Assembly: GCF_000308435.1 (NCBI RefSeq) | Contig: NZ_BAFR01000164.1 | Coordinates: 1-64,000 of the forward strand | DNA from: Nocardia araoensis NBRC 100135 | GTDB taxonomy: Bacteria; Actinomycetota; Actinomycetes; Mycobacteriales; Mycobacteriaceae | Length of the DNA stretch: 64,000 nucleotides | Reading direction: 5' to 3' | Shown here: in pieces, positions 26,929 to 35,382 of the stretch | Position numbering within the stretch: the first letter of the stretch is position 1 | How the letters are laid out: each line of letters begins with the position of its first letter | Notes under the pieces: model-generated | What the model saw: the letters and a program-made list of their open reading frames with translations, nothing else | The model's database searches: none | What the model was told of the DNA's origin: nothing | Translations under genes and position numbers: made by a program

Positions 26929-29742
26929 TCACTCGCCACACCGTGGGCACACACTGCGTATTCCTGCCCTCGGCCCGCCATTGATCTCAGCGCGCATCCG
27001 GAGTGTCCCGCAGGCGCACCGTTCGGGGTCGTCGCCCGTGCCCGGTACGCCGTTGATGTGGCGGCGCAACGATTGGCGTCGTACCGCTTGGGCGAGGTCG
27101 GGGTGTTCGCTGCGCAGCAGCACGCCAGGATCCCGACCGAGGATCGGGGCCTGCGCTGACCAGAGCACGGAATCGGTGACCACGAACGACTCACGGCACT
27201 GTTGCAGTGGATGGAGTGTGGTGTGGTGGTCGCGTAGCGCACGCTCGACCAGGGAGCCGATACCCGAGGGGCCGAACCAGAACTCGATCTTCACCCTGTC
27301 GGGAAGGTTCGTGAGCACATCGAGTATCGACGGGGTTACCGGTCCGTCCACCGTGGCCGAGAAGATCTGGACGCTATCCGCCGCGTGCGCGATATCGTCA
27401 CAGAGGAGTGCCAGGCTGTATTCGATGCGTGTGGGCCCTGATCCATGCGCTACCTCACGCCACGTCCATTGCCGCGCATCCTGACTCAGGTTCTGCAGGA
27501 ACTCCCGCACCGGCGTCCGCAACGCCGGCCGGCTGCGGTGGATACGGCCCATGTCGGCGAGCATGATCGCCTGCTCCCGCGCCCTGCTCATGGCGACGTT
27601 GAGCAGCCGGGCGCCTTCACTACCCGCGGATGTTCTCTTGAACCAGTCGTGAAGGTCGAGTCCGCTGCCGCTACTTTCCACGGCGTCGTACAGCACCACA
27701 TCGGTCTCACCGCCTTGAAATCGGTGCACGGTGGAGGCGAGAACTCGCGGATCATCCTCGGGCGCAAGGGCTTGCATCAGCTTCGCCTGCGGCGCGAACG
27801 GGCTGATAAGGCCTATGCTTCCTGATGCGGCGGCGGCGCTCAATGGGCCCGCGAGGACATTGGCAGCCAGTTGGGCGTGCATCACGTTGTATCGAGACGA
27901 CATGCCTTCGCGTCGAGCGAGCGGAGCCCGCAGCTCCGCGGTGTCGATCAGGATCATCTCCGGTTCGCCGAGTGGGATCGTGCGAGCCGGTCGGCTACGA
28001 ACCGACGCCGCCGTCCGAAGTCCCACCTCAGCATAGAAGGACCGTCCGATAGCATCGCCGATCTCCGGCCGCATCCGATGTTGGGTCTCGAGTGCGACAA
28101 GGTTCGCGGGCGGACAAGCCGAGCCCACGGCCTTCGCCACCCCAGACTTTTCGAATGCACTTTGACTCAGCCATTCACGAGCTTCCGGGTCGTTGGACTG
28201 CACTATCGGTGGAAGCTGCCGAAAGTCGCCCGCCACGATCGTGTGCCCGATACCGGTACCCGCGACGAGCATTGTCATAGCCGCGGTCATCATGCTCGCC
28301 TCGTCGATGACGACCACGTCGAAGTCCTTGCCTCGCACCGGTTCTTTCAGCACCACCTGGTGTGCCGTGCACGCGATCAGCTGCGCTTCCTGGATCACCT
28401 GATCGCGTATTTCGCCGAGCAGTGCGACGAGCCCCTTGGAGAATCCTTCTAGATCGGCGATCTTGCGAACCAACGCGACACGTTCCTGGGCGCGGTTCGC
28501 CTCGCGTGCGGGGATGGCGCGGTGGCGAGCGCGCAGCTCGGCCAGTTCGCGCCGGATCTCCACCAGTCTGCGTGCCGGTTCGGCTCCCTGAGCGGCGGCG
28601 ATCTCGTCTAGGAGGACGGCGGGACGACGGTCTGTCAGAAAGTCGTCGACGGTCGGCCCGATTCGCACCACCTCGCCGGTCGAGAACTGCGGTCGGCGCC
28701 TGAGGAGAGCGCTCAACGCAACATCGATGGCCGCGTTGGTCGGGGCAGCAAGCAGCACTGTCTTGCCCGCATCGAGAAGTTCGGCGAGCAGGACGGCCAG
28801 CGTCGTCGTCTTACCGGTGCCCGGCGGCCCCCACAGCCAAGTGAGGCGAGAACACAGTCCGTGCGCGACCGCCAGGCGTTGTCGTTCGTTCAGTCCCGCC
28901 ACGGGATATGGCTCGATCGGCGGCACCCGTTCGAGCACGCCGGCAGTCGAAACGGGTTGTATGGCGGCGGCGGAATCGAATCCTTGCGTCGGCCCCTGGA
29001 GTAGCTCGGAGATTTTCCCGATCTGCTCGGTTACGAGATACGACAGATCACATTTGAGACGAGCCTGCTTCCAGAAAGGCTCGTTCGCGCGCATGTCCAG
29101 CGTGATTTCCGACCCGTACTGGGTGAGCACTTCGACATCCACCCCGCCCCTATGGTCTTTTGCCGCGCCGGTCGGTGGCAGGAGAGACGCTACGGTCCCC
29201 TCACGCACGTTATCGCTGCCCTGGATCTCGTACCGCACGATCCGCCGGGTTGGAGTCTCCTCCAGAATCTCTCCGTCGATCAGCTCGATGTTCTGCCATC
29301 CCGTCTTGCTGACGACCGCGCTCTTCTCCCGGGTCAGCGCCGAGCGTGCGGCTGTGGCCATATCTTTCCAGCCAGGTGCGACTGGGCTGGCAGCGGTCAC
29401 GGGCGCCTCAAAGGTCCGAACGACACGCTCACGCAGCAGGTGAAGCTCATGGCGGAACGCCGCGCTGGTCTTGGCCGTCTTGTCCGCGACCGCGTCGTGC
29501 GCCCGCTCCGCGGTCTCGCTGGCCGCTTTCGTTTCCGGACGCCCCGGGTCGTACCAATGCTCCGTGGTTTTGTCGAACTCCGCGATGCGGTGCTCATGAC
29601 AAAGCATGAACAGATCCGTTGGTTCCAGCCGCCGGAACCCCCGGACGTCGAGCTGGGCGAGCAGCTCCTCGGTCGAGATACGGCGATTCGCGACCAATTC
29701 GCGAATAGTTTTTACCAGCATTTCTTTCCGGTGTTGCCTCAC
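26929..29742 (-). CDS. UPF1/DNA2-like SF1 helicase with C-terminal PLD-like fold and zinc ribbon
   Basis: 937 residues. Residues 1-270 are a variable N-terminal region. The helicase core has Walker A WGPPGTGKTTT (near 302), motif II VVIDEASMM (near 479), GDFRQLPPI, TQHRMRPEI, STVHRFQGGETD and NVAMSRAREQA (near 714). After it, about 765-880, a segment with VQIFSAT, VKIEFWFG and ESFVVTDSVLWSAQAPILG resembles one half of a phospholipase-D nuclease domain but has CRES where HxK is expected. The last 30 residues hold CACG and CPRCGE, a zinc ribbon. GTG 29742 follows AGGGGG by four bases; ATG 29721 is the alternative. Helicase plus PLD layouts occur in the Mokosh anti-phage system; membership is only a hypothesis. 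Confidence 0.75.
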   Translation of the reverse strand: MRQHRKEMLVKTIRELVANRRISTEELLAQLDVRGFRRLEPTDLFMLCHEHRIAEFDKTTEHWYDPGRPETKAASETAERAHDAVADKTAKTSAAFRHELHLLRERVVRTFEAPVTAASPVAPGWKDMATAARSALTREKSAVVSKTGWQNIELIDGEILEETPTRRIVRYEIQGSDNVREGTVASLLPPTGAAKDHRGGVDVEVLTQYGSEITLDMRANEPFWKQARLKCDLSYLVTEQIGKISELLQGPTQGFDSAAAIQPVSTAGVLERVPPIEPYPVAGLNERQRLAVAHGLCSRLTWLWGPPGTGKTTTLAVLLAELLDAGKTVLLAAPTNAAIDVALSALLRRRPQFSTGEVVRIGPTVDDFLTDRRPAVLLDEIAAAQGAEPARRLVEIRRELAELRARHRAIPAREANRAQERVALVRKIADLEGFSKGLVALLGEIRDQVIQEAQLIACTAHQVVLKEPVRGKDFDVVVIDEASMMTAAMTMLVAGTGIGHTIVAGDFRQLPPIVQSNDPEAREWLSQSAFEKSGVAKAVGSACPPANLVALETQHRMRPEIGDAIGRSFYAEVGLRTAASVRSRPARTIPLGEPEMILIDTAELRAPLARREGMSSRYNVMHAQLAANVLAGPLSAAAASGSIGLISPFAPQAKLMQALAPEDDPRVLASTVHRFQGGETDVVLYDAVESSGSGLDLHDWFKRTSAGSEGARLLNVAMSRAREQAIMLADMGRIHRSRPALRTPVREFLQNLSQDARQWTWREVAHGSGPTRIEYSLALLCDDIAHAADSVQIFSATVDGPVTPSILDVLTNLPDRVKIEFWFGPSGIGSLVERALRDHHTTLHPLQQCRESFVVTDSVLWSAQAPILGRDPGVLLRSEHPDLAQAVRRQSLRRHINGVPGTGDDPERCACGTLRMRAEINGGPRAGIRSVCPRCGE

Positions 29743-30029
29743 TATTCCCCCTGGTGACGCAGGTCTGGAGCAAGACATGGTCACACACATCCCGGTAGCC
29801 CGCACACAGAATGGAGCATGATGCCGCGCAAGCGCTGCGGCAATGACCTGTGACCGGCACGCCCACAACGATTTCGAGGGCGTAGGGTTCACCGCAGGCT
29901 TCGGAATCTCGACCGGCTGCTCGCCTGAAGAAGCCCACGCGCAGCGACTTCATACCCCACCCCTGGCAGCCTGATCATGCCGCTATGTACGCTGTACGCT
30001 CCGGAACCGTTGATGTGGGGGTGGCTGGA
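29743..30029. other. Intergenic region between divergent accessory genes
   Basis: No gene is recognised. It separates the helicase gene (minus) from the toxin cassette (plus) and should carry both promoters. Short open frames here look like shadows. Confidence 0.4.
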
Positions 30030-30329
30030 GTGCAGATCGACCCCGTGACGCTGACAGACGCAGCGCGCGTGTTGGAGTTCATTGCCGACGACGTCAAAGA
30101 TCCAGTGAAGACGCCACGTCTGGATGCCGCTGACTGCATCAAGTCTCTGCGTGATTCGCCGATCGCCACCGCGCTCGGCGACGCCGATGGCGCGAGCGAG
30201 CAGGCCAAGATCGTGATCGAGAAACGGTACCGATGGATGGCCCATCTGCTGTATCTCACGGCGACAACGTTCCACGGCGTGGACGTCGATCTGGCCAACC
30301 AGTTGAACGCCATGGGCGAGTTGAACTGA
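30030..30329 (+). CDS. Small ESX/WXG-like helical protein, putative partner of the next gene
   Basis: 99 residues from GTG 30030, preceded by GGGGG (30017-30021); an in-frame ATG further upstream at 29985 is less likely. The protein is nearly all helix with a break around 50-55, the size and shape of WXG100/ESAT-6-like or LXG-partner proteins, though no WXG motif is present. It starts 315 bases before the larger WXG-type protein and is likely co-transcribed with it, as type VII effectors are often encoded behind small helical export partners. This role is an inference; no family was recognised by name. Confidence 0.5.
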   Translation: MQIDPVTLTDAARVLEFIADDVKDPVKTPRLDAADCIKSLRDSPIATALGDADGASEQAKIVIEKRYRWMAHLLYLTATTFHGVDVDLANQLNAMGELN

Positions 30330-30344
30330 ATCGAGAACCTACCG

Positions 30345-31598
30345 ATGTGGATTCCGAAGCTCGCCGACCTCATCAGTATCTCTGCTGGTACGGAGTCTCG
30401 ATCGTTGGACGTATCGGCCTTGAAGGCGCTCGGCGAACGTGCAGAGAATGTCGAGAAGGGGCTCAACGCCACGGCCGACGCGATGCGCAGGCAGATCCAG
30501 GCACTGGAGTGGTCGGGCGCCGCGAGCCGCGCCGCGACAGATCGCGCCGATCAGGAGTACCAGGACGTTCGCAGGATCGCCGATGCGCACGGTCGGCTCG
30601 GTGAACTGGCGACCGGCGCTTACAACGACATGTCCTACGCCGTCTCATTTTTGACGTCCACAGCGCTGCTGCTCATGTCCGAGGGCTTTACGGTTGACCA
30701 GGACTGGACGGTTCATGCGCCCGACGGCGGTGACAAGGATCGGGCCACCAATGACACCGTCAGTCTGCAGGCTCAAGCCAAGCACATCGGTTCCTCCATG
30801 GATACGTGGGCACCTCAGATCACTCAGGTCATCAAAGATATTCGACTGCTGGCGCCGCCGTCGGCAGCGGACCGCTTCGCGACCGATCCAGCCGAAGTAG
30901 CCGAGATCAAGGGCAGACCCGCCGGGGCAGGACCGGCGACGCTCCATGAGCGTCTGCTGGCCAAATACAATGTCACACCCGATCCAGACGGAATGGTCAT
31001 GTTCCCTACCGATCCGGACAGCGCGTTCGGCAAGGCTTTGGCCGCCGCCGGGTTCGAGCCCAGACGAGTTACCGCCAGTGAGGCGCGGATGCTGTCAGAA
31101 CTGGACTTGCATGGGGTCTTGACGTTCGCCATGATCGAGCAGGCCGCCTCGGAGGAGGGAACGACGATCTTCGAGGACAAGCCGCGTGCGGGCGGTGTGG
31201 GCGACGGTCACGCCGACGCATTCCGGCACGCCTACTGGAACACTCTGCTGTCCAAAGAATTCGGCCAGGACTGGGCAAACGCGTACACGACTGCGCACGA
31301 GCGCATCGACGGTCCGACTTCACACGCGAGTGCGGAGGCGATGGACCTGCACAACAACGAGGTCGGTCGTCGAATCCAAGCCGAGCATCCGAATGCGTCG
31401 CCCACCGAACTGAAGGAGCTTGCGAAGAAGGCGGTAGAAAACGGTCAATTGGTTGTCGTCGGACCCGACGGACAACTGAAGTACAGCAACCAGGTGCCAT
31501 TCGGCGATACGGGGATTACCGACAGAGAGCCCCCGGCGCGAGGTGGTCACGACCCGGAGGTGACGCGCGGTGAGCCCAAGAACGGAACCTACTACTAA
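30345..31598 (+). CDS. Putative type VII-secreted toxin with WXG-like N terminus and DUF6973-like C-terminal domain
   Basis: 417 residues. The N-terminal 100 form an ESX-type helical hairpin with a WxG turn at W56-S-G58 (ALEWSGAASRAATDRADQEY). A linker region spans 120-200. The C-terminal 170 residues contain GHADAFRHAYWNTLLSKEF (near 287-305), TTAHE, and AMDLHNNEVGRRI (near 331-343), a His/Asp/Asn-rich block I recognise as DUF6973-like, seen at the ends of polymorphic toxins. The biochemical activity is unknown. ATG 30345 is used. The gene overlaps the downstream membrane protein gene by 29 bases, an arrangement typical of effector and immunity pairs. Confidence 0.65.
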   Translation: MWIPKLADLISISAGTESRSLDVSALKALGERAENVEKGLNATADAMRRQIQALEWSGAASRAATDRADQEYQDVRRIADAHGRLGELATGAYNDMSYAVSFLTSTALLLMSEGFTVDQDWTVHAPDGGDKDRATNDTVSLQAQAKHIGSSMDTWAPQITQVIKDIRLLAPPSAADRFATDPAEVAEIKGRPAGAGPATLHERLLAKYNVTPDPDGMVMFPTDPDSAFGKALAAAGFEPRRVTASEARMLSELDLHGVLTFAMIEQAASEEGTTIFEDKPRAGGVGDGHADAFRHAYWNTLLSKEFGQDWANAYTTAHERIDGPTSHASAEAMDLHNNEVGRRIQAEHPNASPTELKELAKKAVENGQLVVVGPDGQLKYSNQVPFGDTGITDREPPARGGHDPEVTRGEPKNGTYY

Positions 31599-32424
31599 GG
31601 GAAAGTGGCTTCGCAGGGCGCTGTGGGGCGTTCTTCTCGTCGCTGTGCCGGTGTTGGCGGTGGTCGGACTTCTGGCATATGTGGCTGGCGGCCCGTTCGA
31701 ACCGCACTTGAGTGAGGACAAGGCGCTGTCCGCACAGTTGAACGACCTGTGGCGGAAGGGCGGCTCCGCGCGGCTGCGCGACCTTGCCGGCGGAAGTTGG
31801 GACCGCGTCTACGTGTACCAGCAGGAATACCTCGGCCGGGAACAGGTGGAGCGAGAAGTCGGTGCACCAGTGGAGATGGAGGACACCTTCTCCAGGAATG
31901 GCGCGTCAGTGCTGGTCTTCGCGCGAGGGAACGGTGTTCAGCATGCGAGTTGGATTGATGTGCCCTTGATTTCAGGGCTCTACACCGCAGACGTCGAGAT
32001 TCTGGCGCCCGGCCACCCGCGCAATCTCGAATTCGTGGAGCCTCGGCCGACAGGTCCACACCTGATCGAGGACACCGATCTGGAGGCGAAGAAGGACGAA
32101 CTCTTCCGCACGCACGGCTCAGCTTTGCTCCGCGATCTCACCGGCGGCGATTGGGACCGGGTCTACGTCATGACCGCCGACACACGTGCGAAAGTCGAGG
32201 CGTTCGTCGGCGCTCAGGTCGAGATGGAACCCATCTTCACCGAGCGTGGCAGCATTCTCGTGTTCACAAAAGACGGTGCGGTTCAACGAGCCGCGTACAT
32301 CCGCGGGTATCTTCCTCCCGACGGCGTCTACAGCCCTGCCGTACGTCTCGACGCAAACGTAGCCCCTTTGGAGGTACGACTCGTCGACCCCGCTCCGCCT
32401 GCGACAACAACGGCACCGCGGTAA
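31570..32424 (+). CDS. Membrane-anchored protein with a duplicated domain, putative immunity protein
   Basis: 284 residues. One membrane helix at about 17-39 follows a basic N terminus (KGKWLRRALWG), with no cleavage site, so the rest is probably outside the membrane. Two tandem copies of a roughly 105-residue unit follow (about 50-155 and 162-270), sharing the pattern L-x-GGSARLRDLAGGSWDRVYV in the first and L-x-GSALLRDLTGGDWDRVYV in the second, then an acidic VEMExxF and a VLVFxxxGxVQxA strand. GTG 31570 has a strong GGAGGTGA six bases upstream and lies inside the toxin gene. An immunity role is inferred from position only. Confidence 0.6.
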   Translation: MSPRTEPTTKGKWLRRALWGVLLVAVPVLAVVGLLAYVAGGPFEPHLSEDKALSAQLNDLWRKGGSARLRDLAGGSWDRVYVYQQEYLGREQVEREVGAPVEMEDTFSRNGASVLVFARGNGVQHASWIDVPLISGLYTADVEILAPGHPRNLEFVEPRPTGPHLIEDTDLEAKKDELFRTHGSALLRDLTGGDWDRVYVMTADTRAKVEAFVGAQVEMEPIFTERGSILVFTKDGAVQRAAYIRGYLPPDGVYSPAVRLDANVAPLEVRLVDPAPPATTTAPR

Positions 32425-32519
32425 CTCGGCGGCCGCGGCGTTCGCAGACGATTGATCGGTGCGGTCGGGTCGGTCGTGCGCCGCAACAAGATCGAGGAGC
32501 GCTCACGCCACCCACGGCG

Positions 32520-32702
32520 TCAGACAGCGAGGTCGTCGAACTCTCCCGCTTTGCATCCCTCCGGCCAACCGGCGAACTCGGCTCGGGTGAATTCTAGTGC
32601 TTCGGCTTCTGGTGCGTTGGTGTTGCGGACCAGTCCCCTTGGAACCGCAGCGACCTCGATGCAAGTCCTCGGGCTGGTAGAGCTGAATTACTCCCAGATT
32701 CA
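32520..32702 (-). pseudogene. DUF397 protein remnant with broken N terminus
   Basis: One frame on the minus strand reads FSSTSPRTCIEVA, then VPRGLVRNTNAPEAEALEFT and RAEFAGWPEGCKAGEFDDL before a stop at 32520, which is clearly a DUF397 C-terminal part (IEVA, VRNT, FTRAEFAGW, GEFDDL). Just before it, where W-R-K-S-S should be encoded, the frame has TGG GAG TAA and further upstream TGA, and no start codon is available. It lies 49-230 bases behind the Scr1/DUF5753 regulator gene, the normal neighbour of DUF397 genes. A sequencing error in the TAA region is the alternative. Confidence 0.6.
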
Positions 32703-32750
32703 ATGTTCTTCAGCCCCGCACCGAGCTCGAGCGCTGCACCTCAACCCCGC

Positions 32751-33563
32751 TCAGCACGAGCGCTGACTCCATTGCTCGGCCAGCTGCAATATGTACTGGC
32801 GCGACTCTCTCGGGGACAGCGCTGTCCGGCACGCGTGGTCGAACACAGCGGAAAAGGAAGCAACTTCGGCGACGTCGGTGACGAACTGCCCGCTCCCATG
32901 CCTTTCGAAATGCACCCGCTCGGCACCTCCCCACGGGTGTGCCATGATCGTGAAGTCCCCCATCCGCAGAGCTTCGTACATCCCTGCGTCGAAGGGGGCA
33001 ATCCTGATCGTCACGTTCGGTAGGTCCGCTAAATCAGCCATCGCAGTCAGCTGCTCGGCCATCACCGAACTGTCGCCCGTACGAAGATGCAGAACCGACT
33101 CCGGCTGGACGACGTCAATCGTCAAATCACCATTGCGTACCCGCTTCTGTCGATAAAGTCGCTGGTCGATCGTCCGCTGGATAGACGTTTCCGACATTCC
33201 GACGATTCCCACGGTGCTGCCGATGCTCGCAAGGTACCGGGGAGTCTGCAAAAGCCCGTGCACAGCGCGAGGCTCGTGGGTGCGAATCCTGGTCGCCGAC
33301 TGCTCCATTCCGAGATAAGCCACCACCCACTCTGGTACCTCGTCGACCTGCGGGACGACACCGTTCAGCATCGCGTCCAACTCACGCATGGACACACCGA
33401 TCGCGTTGGCATACCGCTCCCGCTGCGTCAGTTGCGGCGTGGACTCACCACGCTCCCACTTACCTAGTGTCGTTCTGTCGACCCCCACGAACTCTGCGAT
33501 CTGCTCCTGAGTCTTCCCCGATGCCTTCCGCGCGTCGATCAGCCGCTTGCGTCGCATGGGCAC
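32751..33563 (-). CDS. Helix-turn-helix regulator with Scr1/DUF5753 domain
   Basis: 270 residues. N-terminal Xre-type HTH (QEQIAEFVGVDRTTLGKWERGESTP, about 18-42) followed by the Scr1/DUF5753 domain with its marks EPRAVHGLLQTPRYLASI, ADLPNVTIRIAPFDAG and GDFTIMAHP. Such proteins are abundant in Streptomyces and Nocardia, usually paired with a DUF397 protein, and are regarded as regulator or antitoxin-like. GTG 33563 or ATG 33557 starts it. The DUF397 gene next to it is broken, so the pair is probably incomplete. Divergent from the orphan gene at 33726. Confidence 0.85.
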   Translation of the reverse strand: MPMRRKRLIDARKASGKTQEQIAEFVGVDRTTLGKWERGESTPQLTQRERYANAIGVSMRELDAMLNGVVPQVDEVPEWVVAYLGMEQSATRIRTHEPRAVHGLLQTPRYLASIGSTVGIVGMSETSIQRTIDQRLYRQKRVRNGDLTIDVVQPESVLHLRTGDSSVMAEQLTAMADLADLPNVTIRIAPFDAGMYEALRMGDFTIMAHPWGGAERVHFERHGSGQFVTDVAEVASFSAVFDHACRTALSPRESRQYILQLAEQWSQRSC

Positions 33564-33725
33564 ATCATAGGCATCTCTTAAGTGCCGTGGATCACTTTCG
33601 TTTGAAGCGTCAAGCTATCACTGCGCCCGGAGTAAGTGACGCCGCGAACCCCTTCGCACCTGATCCGACGCCGTCAACATGTCGGACCGGGCGCACCCAC
33701 ACGTACGAGCATCCAGGGGGTAACT

Positions 33726-34166
33726 ATGTCCGTATCCGCCGTAGCGGACGCGCTCGGCCGCTGCCATTACTACCGCACCGTCTGCCAATTGCCCTGCCAC
33801 ATTGATGAATCCGGACGCATCGCCGTCACCATCGGCGGTCGAGTCCGCGCGGTCACCACGCCGGAACCACTCGGCACCGCCATCCGGGAGTACCTACTCG
33901 CCCGGTCGTGGACGGGACCGATCGTATGGCACCGATCGCGTAGGTACACGTTTCTCACGGGCTACTCGGCTGAGGTCGATGACCATTCGCTCTACACGCG
34001 CACCTTGCTCCGCACGAACTCGATCATCATTCCGCCACTCGGCATTGTCGCGTTGCCCTCTCCCACGGACCAAGGGACCTACCGCAGATGGATAGAACCA
34101 GCTCGCGACGGCTACCGTCCGTGCCTGAAAACAGTCCTCGACGCCCTCGTCGCCTGCGCCGCGTGA
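33726..34166 (+). CDS. Conserved-looking protein of unknown function
   Basis: 146 residues from ATG 33726 with AGGGGG four bases before the TAACT spacer; an earlier in-frame ATG at 33636 is less likely. The sequence is alpha/beta with YRTVCQLPCHIDESGRIAV at the start and WTGPIVWHRSRRYTFLTG, then VALPSPTDQGTYRRWIEPAR. The last segment faintly recalls the APPS...GxYxW motif of bifunctional primase-polymerases, but too weakly to assign. Its stop overlaps the start of the next gene (GTGA). It is divergent from the Scr1 regulator, which may control it. Confidence 0.6.
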   Translation: MSVSAVADALGRCHYYRTVCQLPCHIDESGRIAVTIGGRVRAVTTPEPLGTAIREYLLARSWTGPIVWHRSRRYTFLTGYSAEVDDHSLYTRTLLRTNSIIIPPLGIVALPSPTDQGTYRRWIEPARDGYRPCLKTVLDALVACAA

Positions 34167-34378
34167 CCGATCCCAGCACACCCCGTCCCGGCGAACCGGA
34201 CCTCCACCTGAGCATCTTCCTGCATGGAATCCGACTGGACTATGCCGCGTGCCGCACTGCAGCTCTCCGCTTCATCGCTGAGTGGCACGCCCACGAGCGT
34301 GAACCGATCACAGTCATGCCCGGCCCAACGCGCGGTCTCGTCCGGTTACCGTGTGAGCGCCTCTACTTGGATCCGTGA
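34163..34378 (+). CDS. Small orphan protein coupled to the previous gene
   Basis: 71 residues from GTG 34163, overlapping the upstream stop by four bases. It reads LHLSIFLHGIRLDYAACRTAALRFIAEWHAHE in the middle, a likely helix, and ends in LVRLPCERLYLDP. No family is recognised. The overlap and the shared direction suggest that it works with the 33726 protein. Confidence 0.55.
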   Translation: MTDPSTPRPGEPDLHLSIFLHGIRLDYAACRTAALRFIAEWHAHEREPITVMPGPTRGLVRLPCERLYLDP

Positions 34379-34617
34379 CCGACTGAATCGCCGACGCGTT
34401 CTGGGCGTGTCGAACATGACCGATGCCGCGACGCGCTGCCCCACGCCATCCACAACGTGCGTGGTGCTTCCCACCATTCCCTCGCTCTGGGCCGCCGGGG
34501 CGTGGGACTGTCCGAAAACACCGCCCCGAGGGGCGACTGTGGCCGCTTTGATCGGCCGCCTGACTCCCTCGGATGCCGAGTCGGCACGTCGCCATGGTTC
34601 GGCGTGCCGACCGGGCG

Positions 34618-35382
34618 TCATCGAGTGGGCATGGCCGCGGTGATCGTGGTGAAGTACTGCACCGCGGCCAGTATCGCGATCGGGGCCGAGACCAGTAGTT
34701 GGCCCGCGACGGCGCCGAGGGGGCCCATCGCCACGACGCCGCCCAGGCAGCCGAGGAGGGCGGCGGGGAGGAAGGGGCCGAACAGGCCGATGATCGTGGC
34801 CGAGGCGATGGTCGCTCCGGCCAGGCCGCCGAGGACACAGCCCGTTGCGGCGCCGCCGATTCCGCCGACCAGCGTGCCGATCATTACGCCGGTGGCGATG
34901 GTGGAGGTCAGGCGGGTCCAGGCGTCGCGTTCGCGGTCGTATTCCGAACGCCACGGGGCTTGGTCCTCGAAAGGCAGGGTCACCGGGCGGTAGGTCGCGT
35001 GCTCGGGATCCAGTTGCGGGGTCAGTACGACTGTGCGGTCGGTGATCTCGGCGGCGATCGGGAAGACGAAATCGTCTACGCGGGCAGCGAGTTCGGCAGC
35101 GGCGAGCACACGGCCGTCGTCCGCTGCGATCCGCAGGACGCCGTCTTCGACGGTGAGCGAGCCCGCGTCGATCTCGATGACGGCCGAGGTGGACGTAGCG
35201 TGGGCGTTGAAGCCTATCGGGCGCGAATCCGCCTCTGCTCCGGAGGGACCCGCAGCGAGGACGGCGGTCGACGCGAGCGCCGACACCGTGCCGACCAACA
35301 TTCCGGCATGGCGGCGGCGTCCGACAGCCGAGACAACGGCCTTCGCGGCCGCAACACAGTCGCCACTGGCCGGCGTCCCCAC
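34618..35382 (-). CDS. Exported protein with C-terminal glycine-rich hydrophobic region (Nocardia DUF8020-like)
   Basis: About 254 residues from GTG 35382; ATG 35301 is an alternative and the true start is unclear because the frame is open far upstream through a tandem repeat. A basic stretch GRRRHAG and a hydrophobic segment LVGTVSALASTAVLAAGPSGAEA look like a signal peptide. The middle is a beta-rich domain (VIEIDAGSLTVEDGVLRI...VVLTP), and the end has APWRSEYDRERDAWTRL followed by long Gly/Ala/Ile-rich hydrophobic stretches (MIGTLVGGIGGAATGCVLGG onward). This layout recalls an abundant exported Nocardia family, tentatively DUF8020-like. Function is unknown. Confidence 0.55.
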   Translation of the reverse strand: MGTPASGDCVAAAKAVVSAVGRRRHAGMLVGTVSALASTAVLAAGPSGAEADSRPIGFNAHATSTSAVIEIDAGSLTVEDGVLRIAADDGRVLAAAELAARVDDFVFPIAAEITDRTVVLTPQLDPEHATYRPVTLPFEDQAPWRSEYDRERDAWTRLTSTIATGVMIGTLVGGIGGAATGCVLGGLAGATIASATIIGLFGPFLPAALLGCLGGVVAMGPLGAVAGQLLVSAPIAILAAVQYFTTITAAMPTR

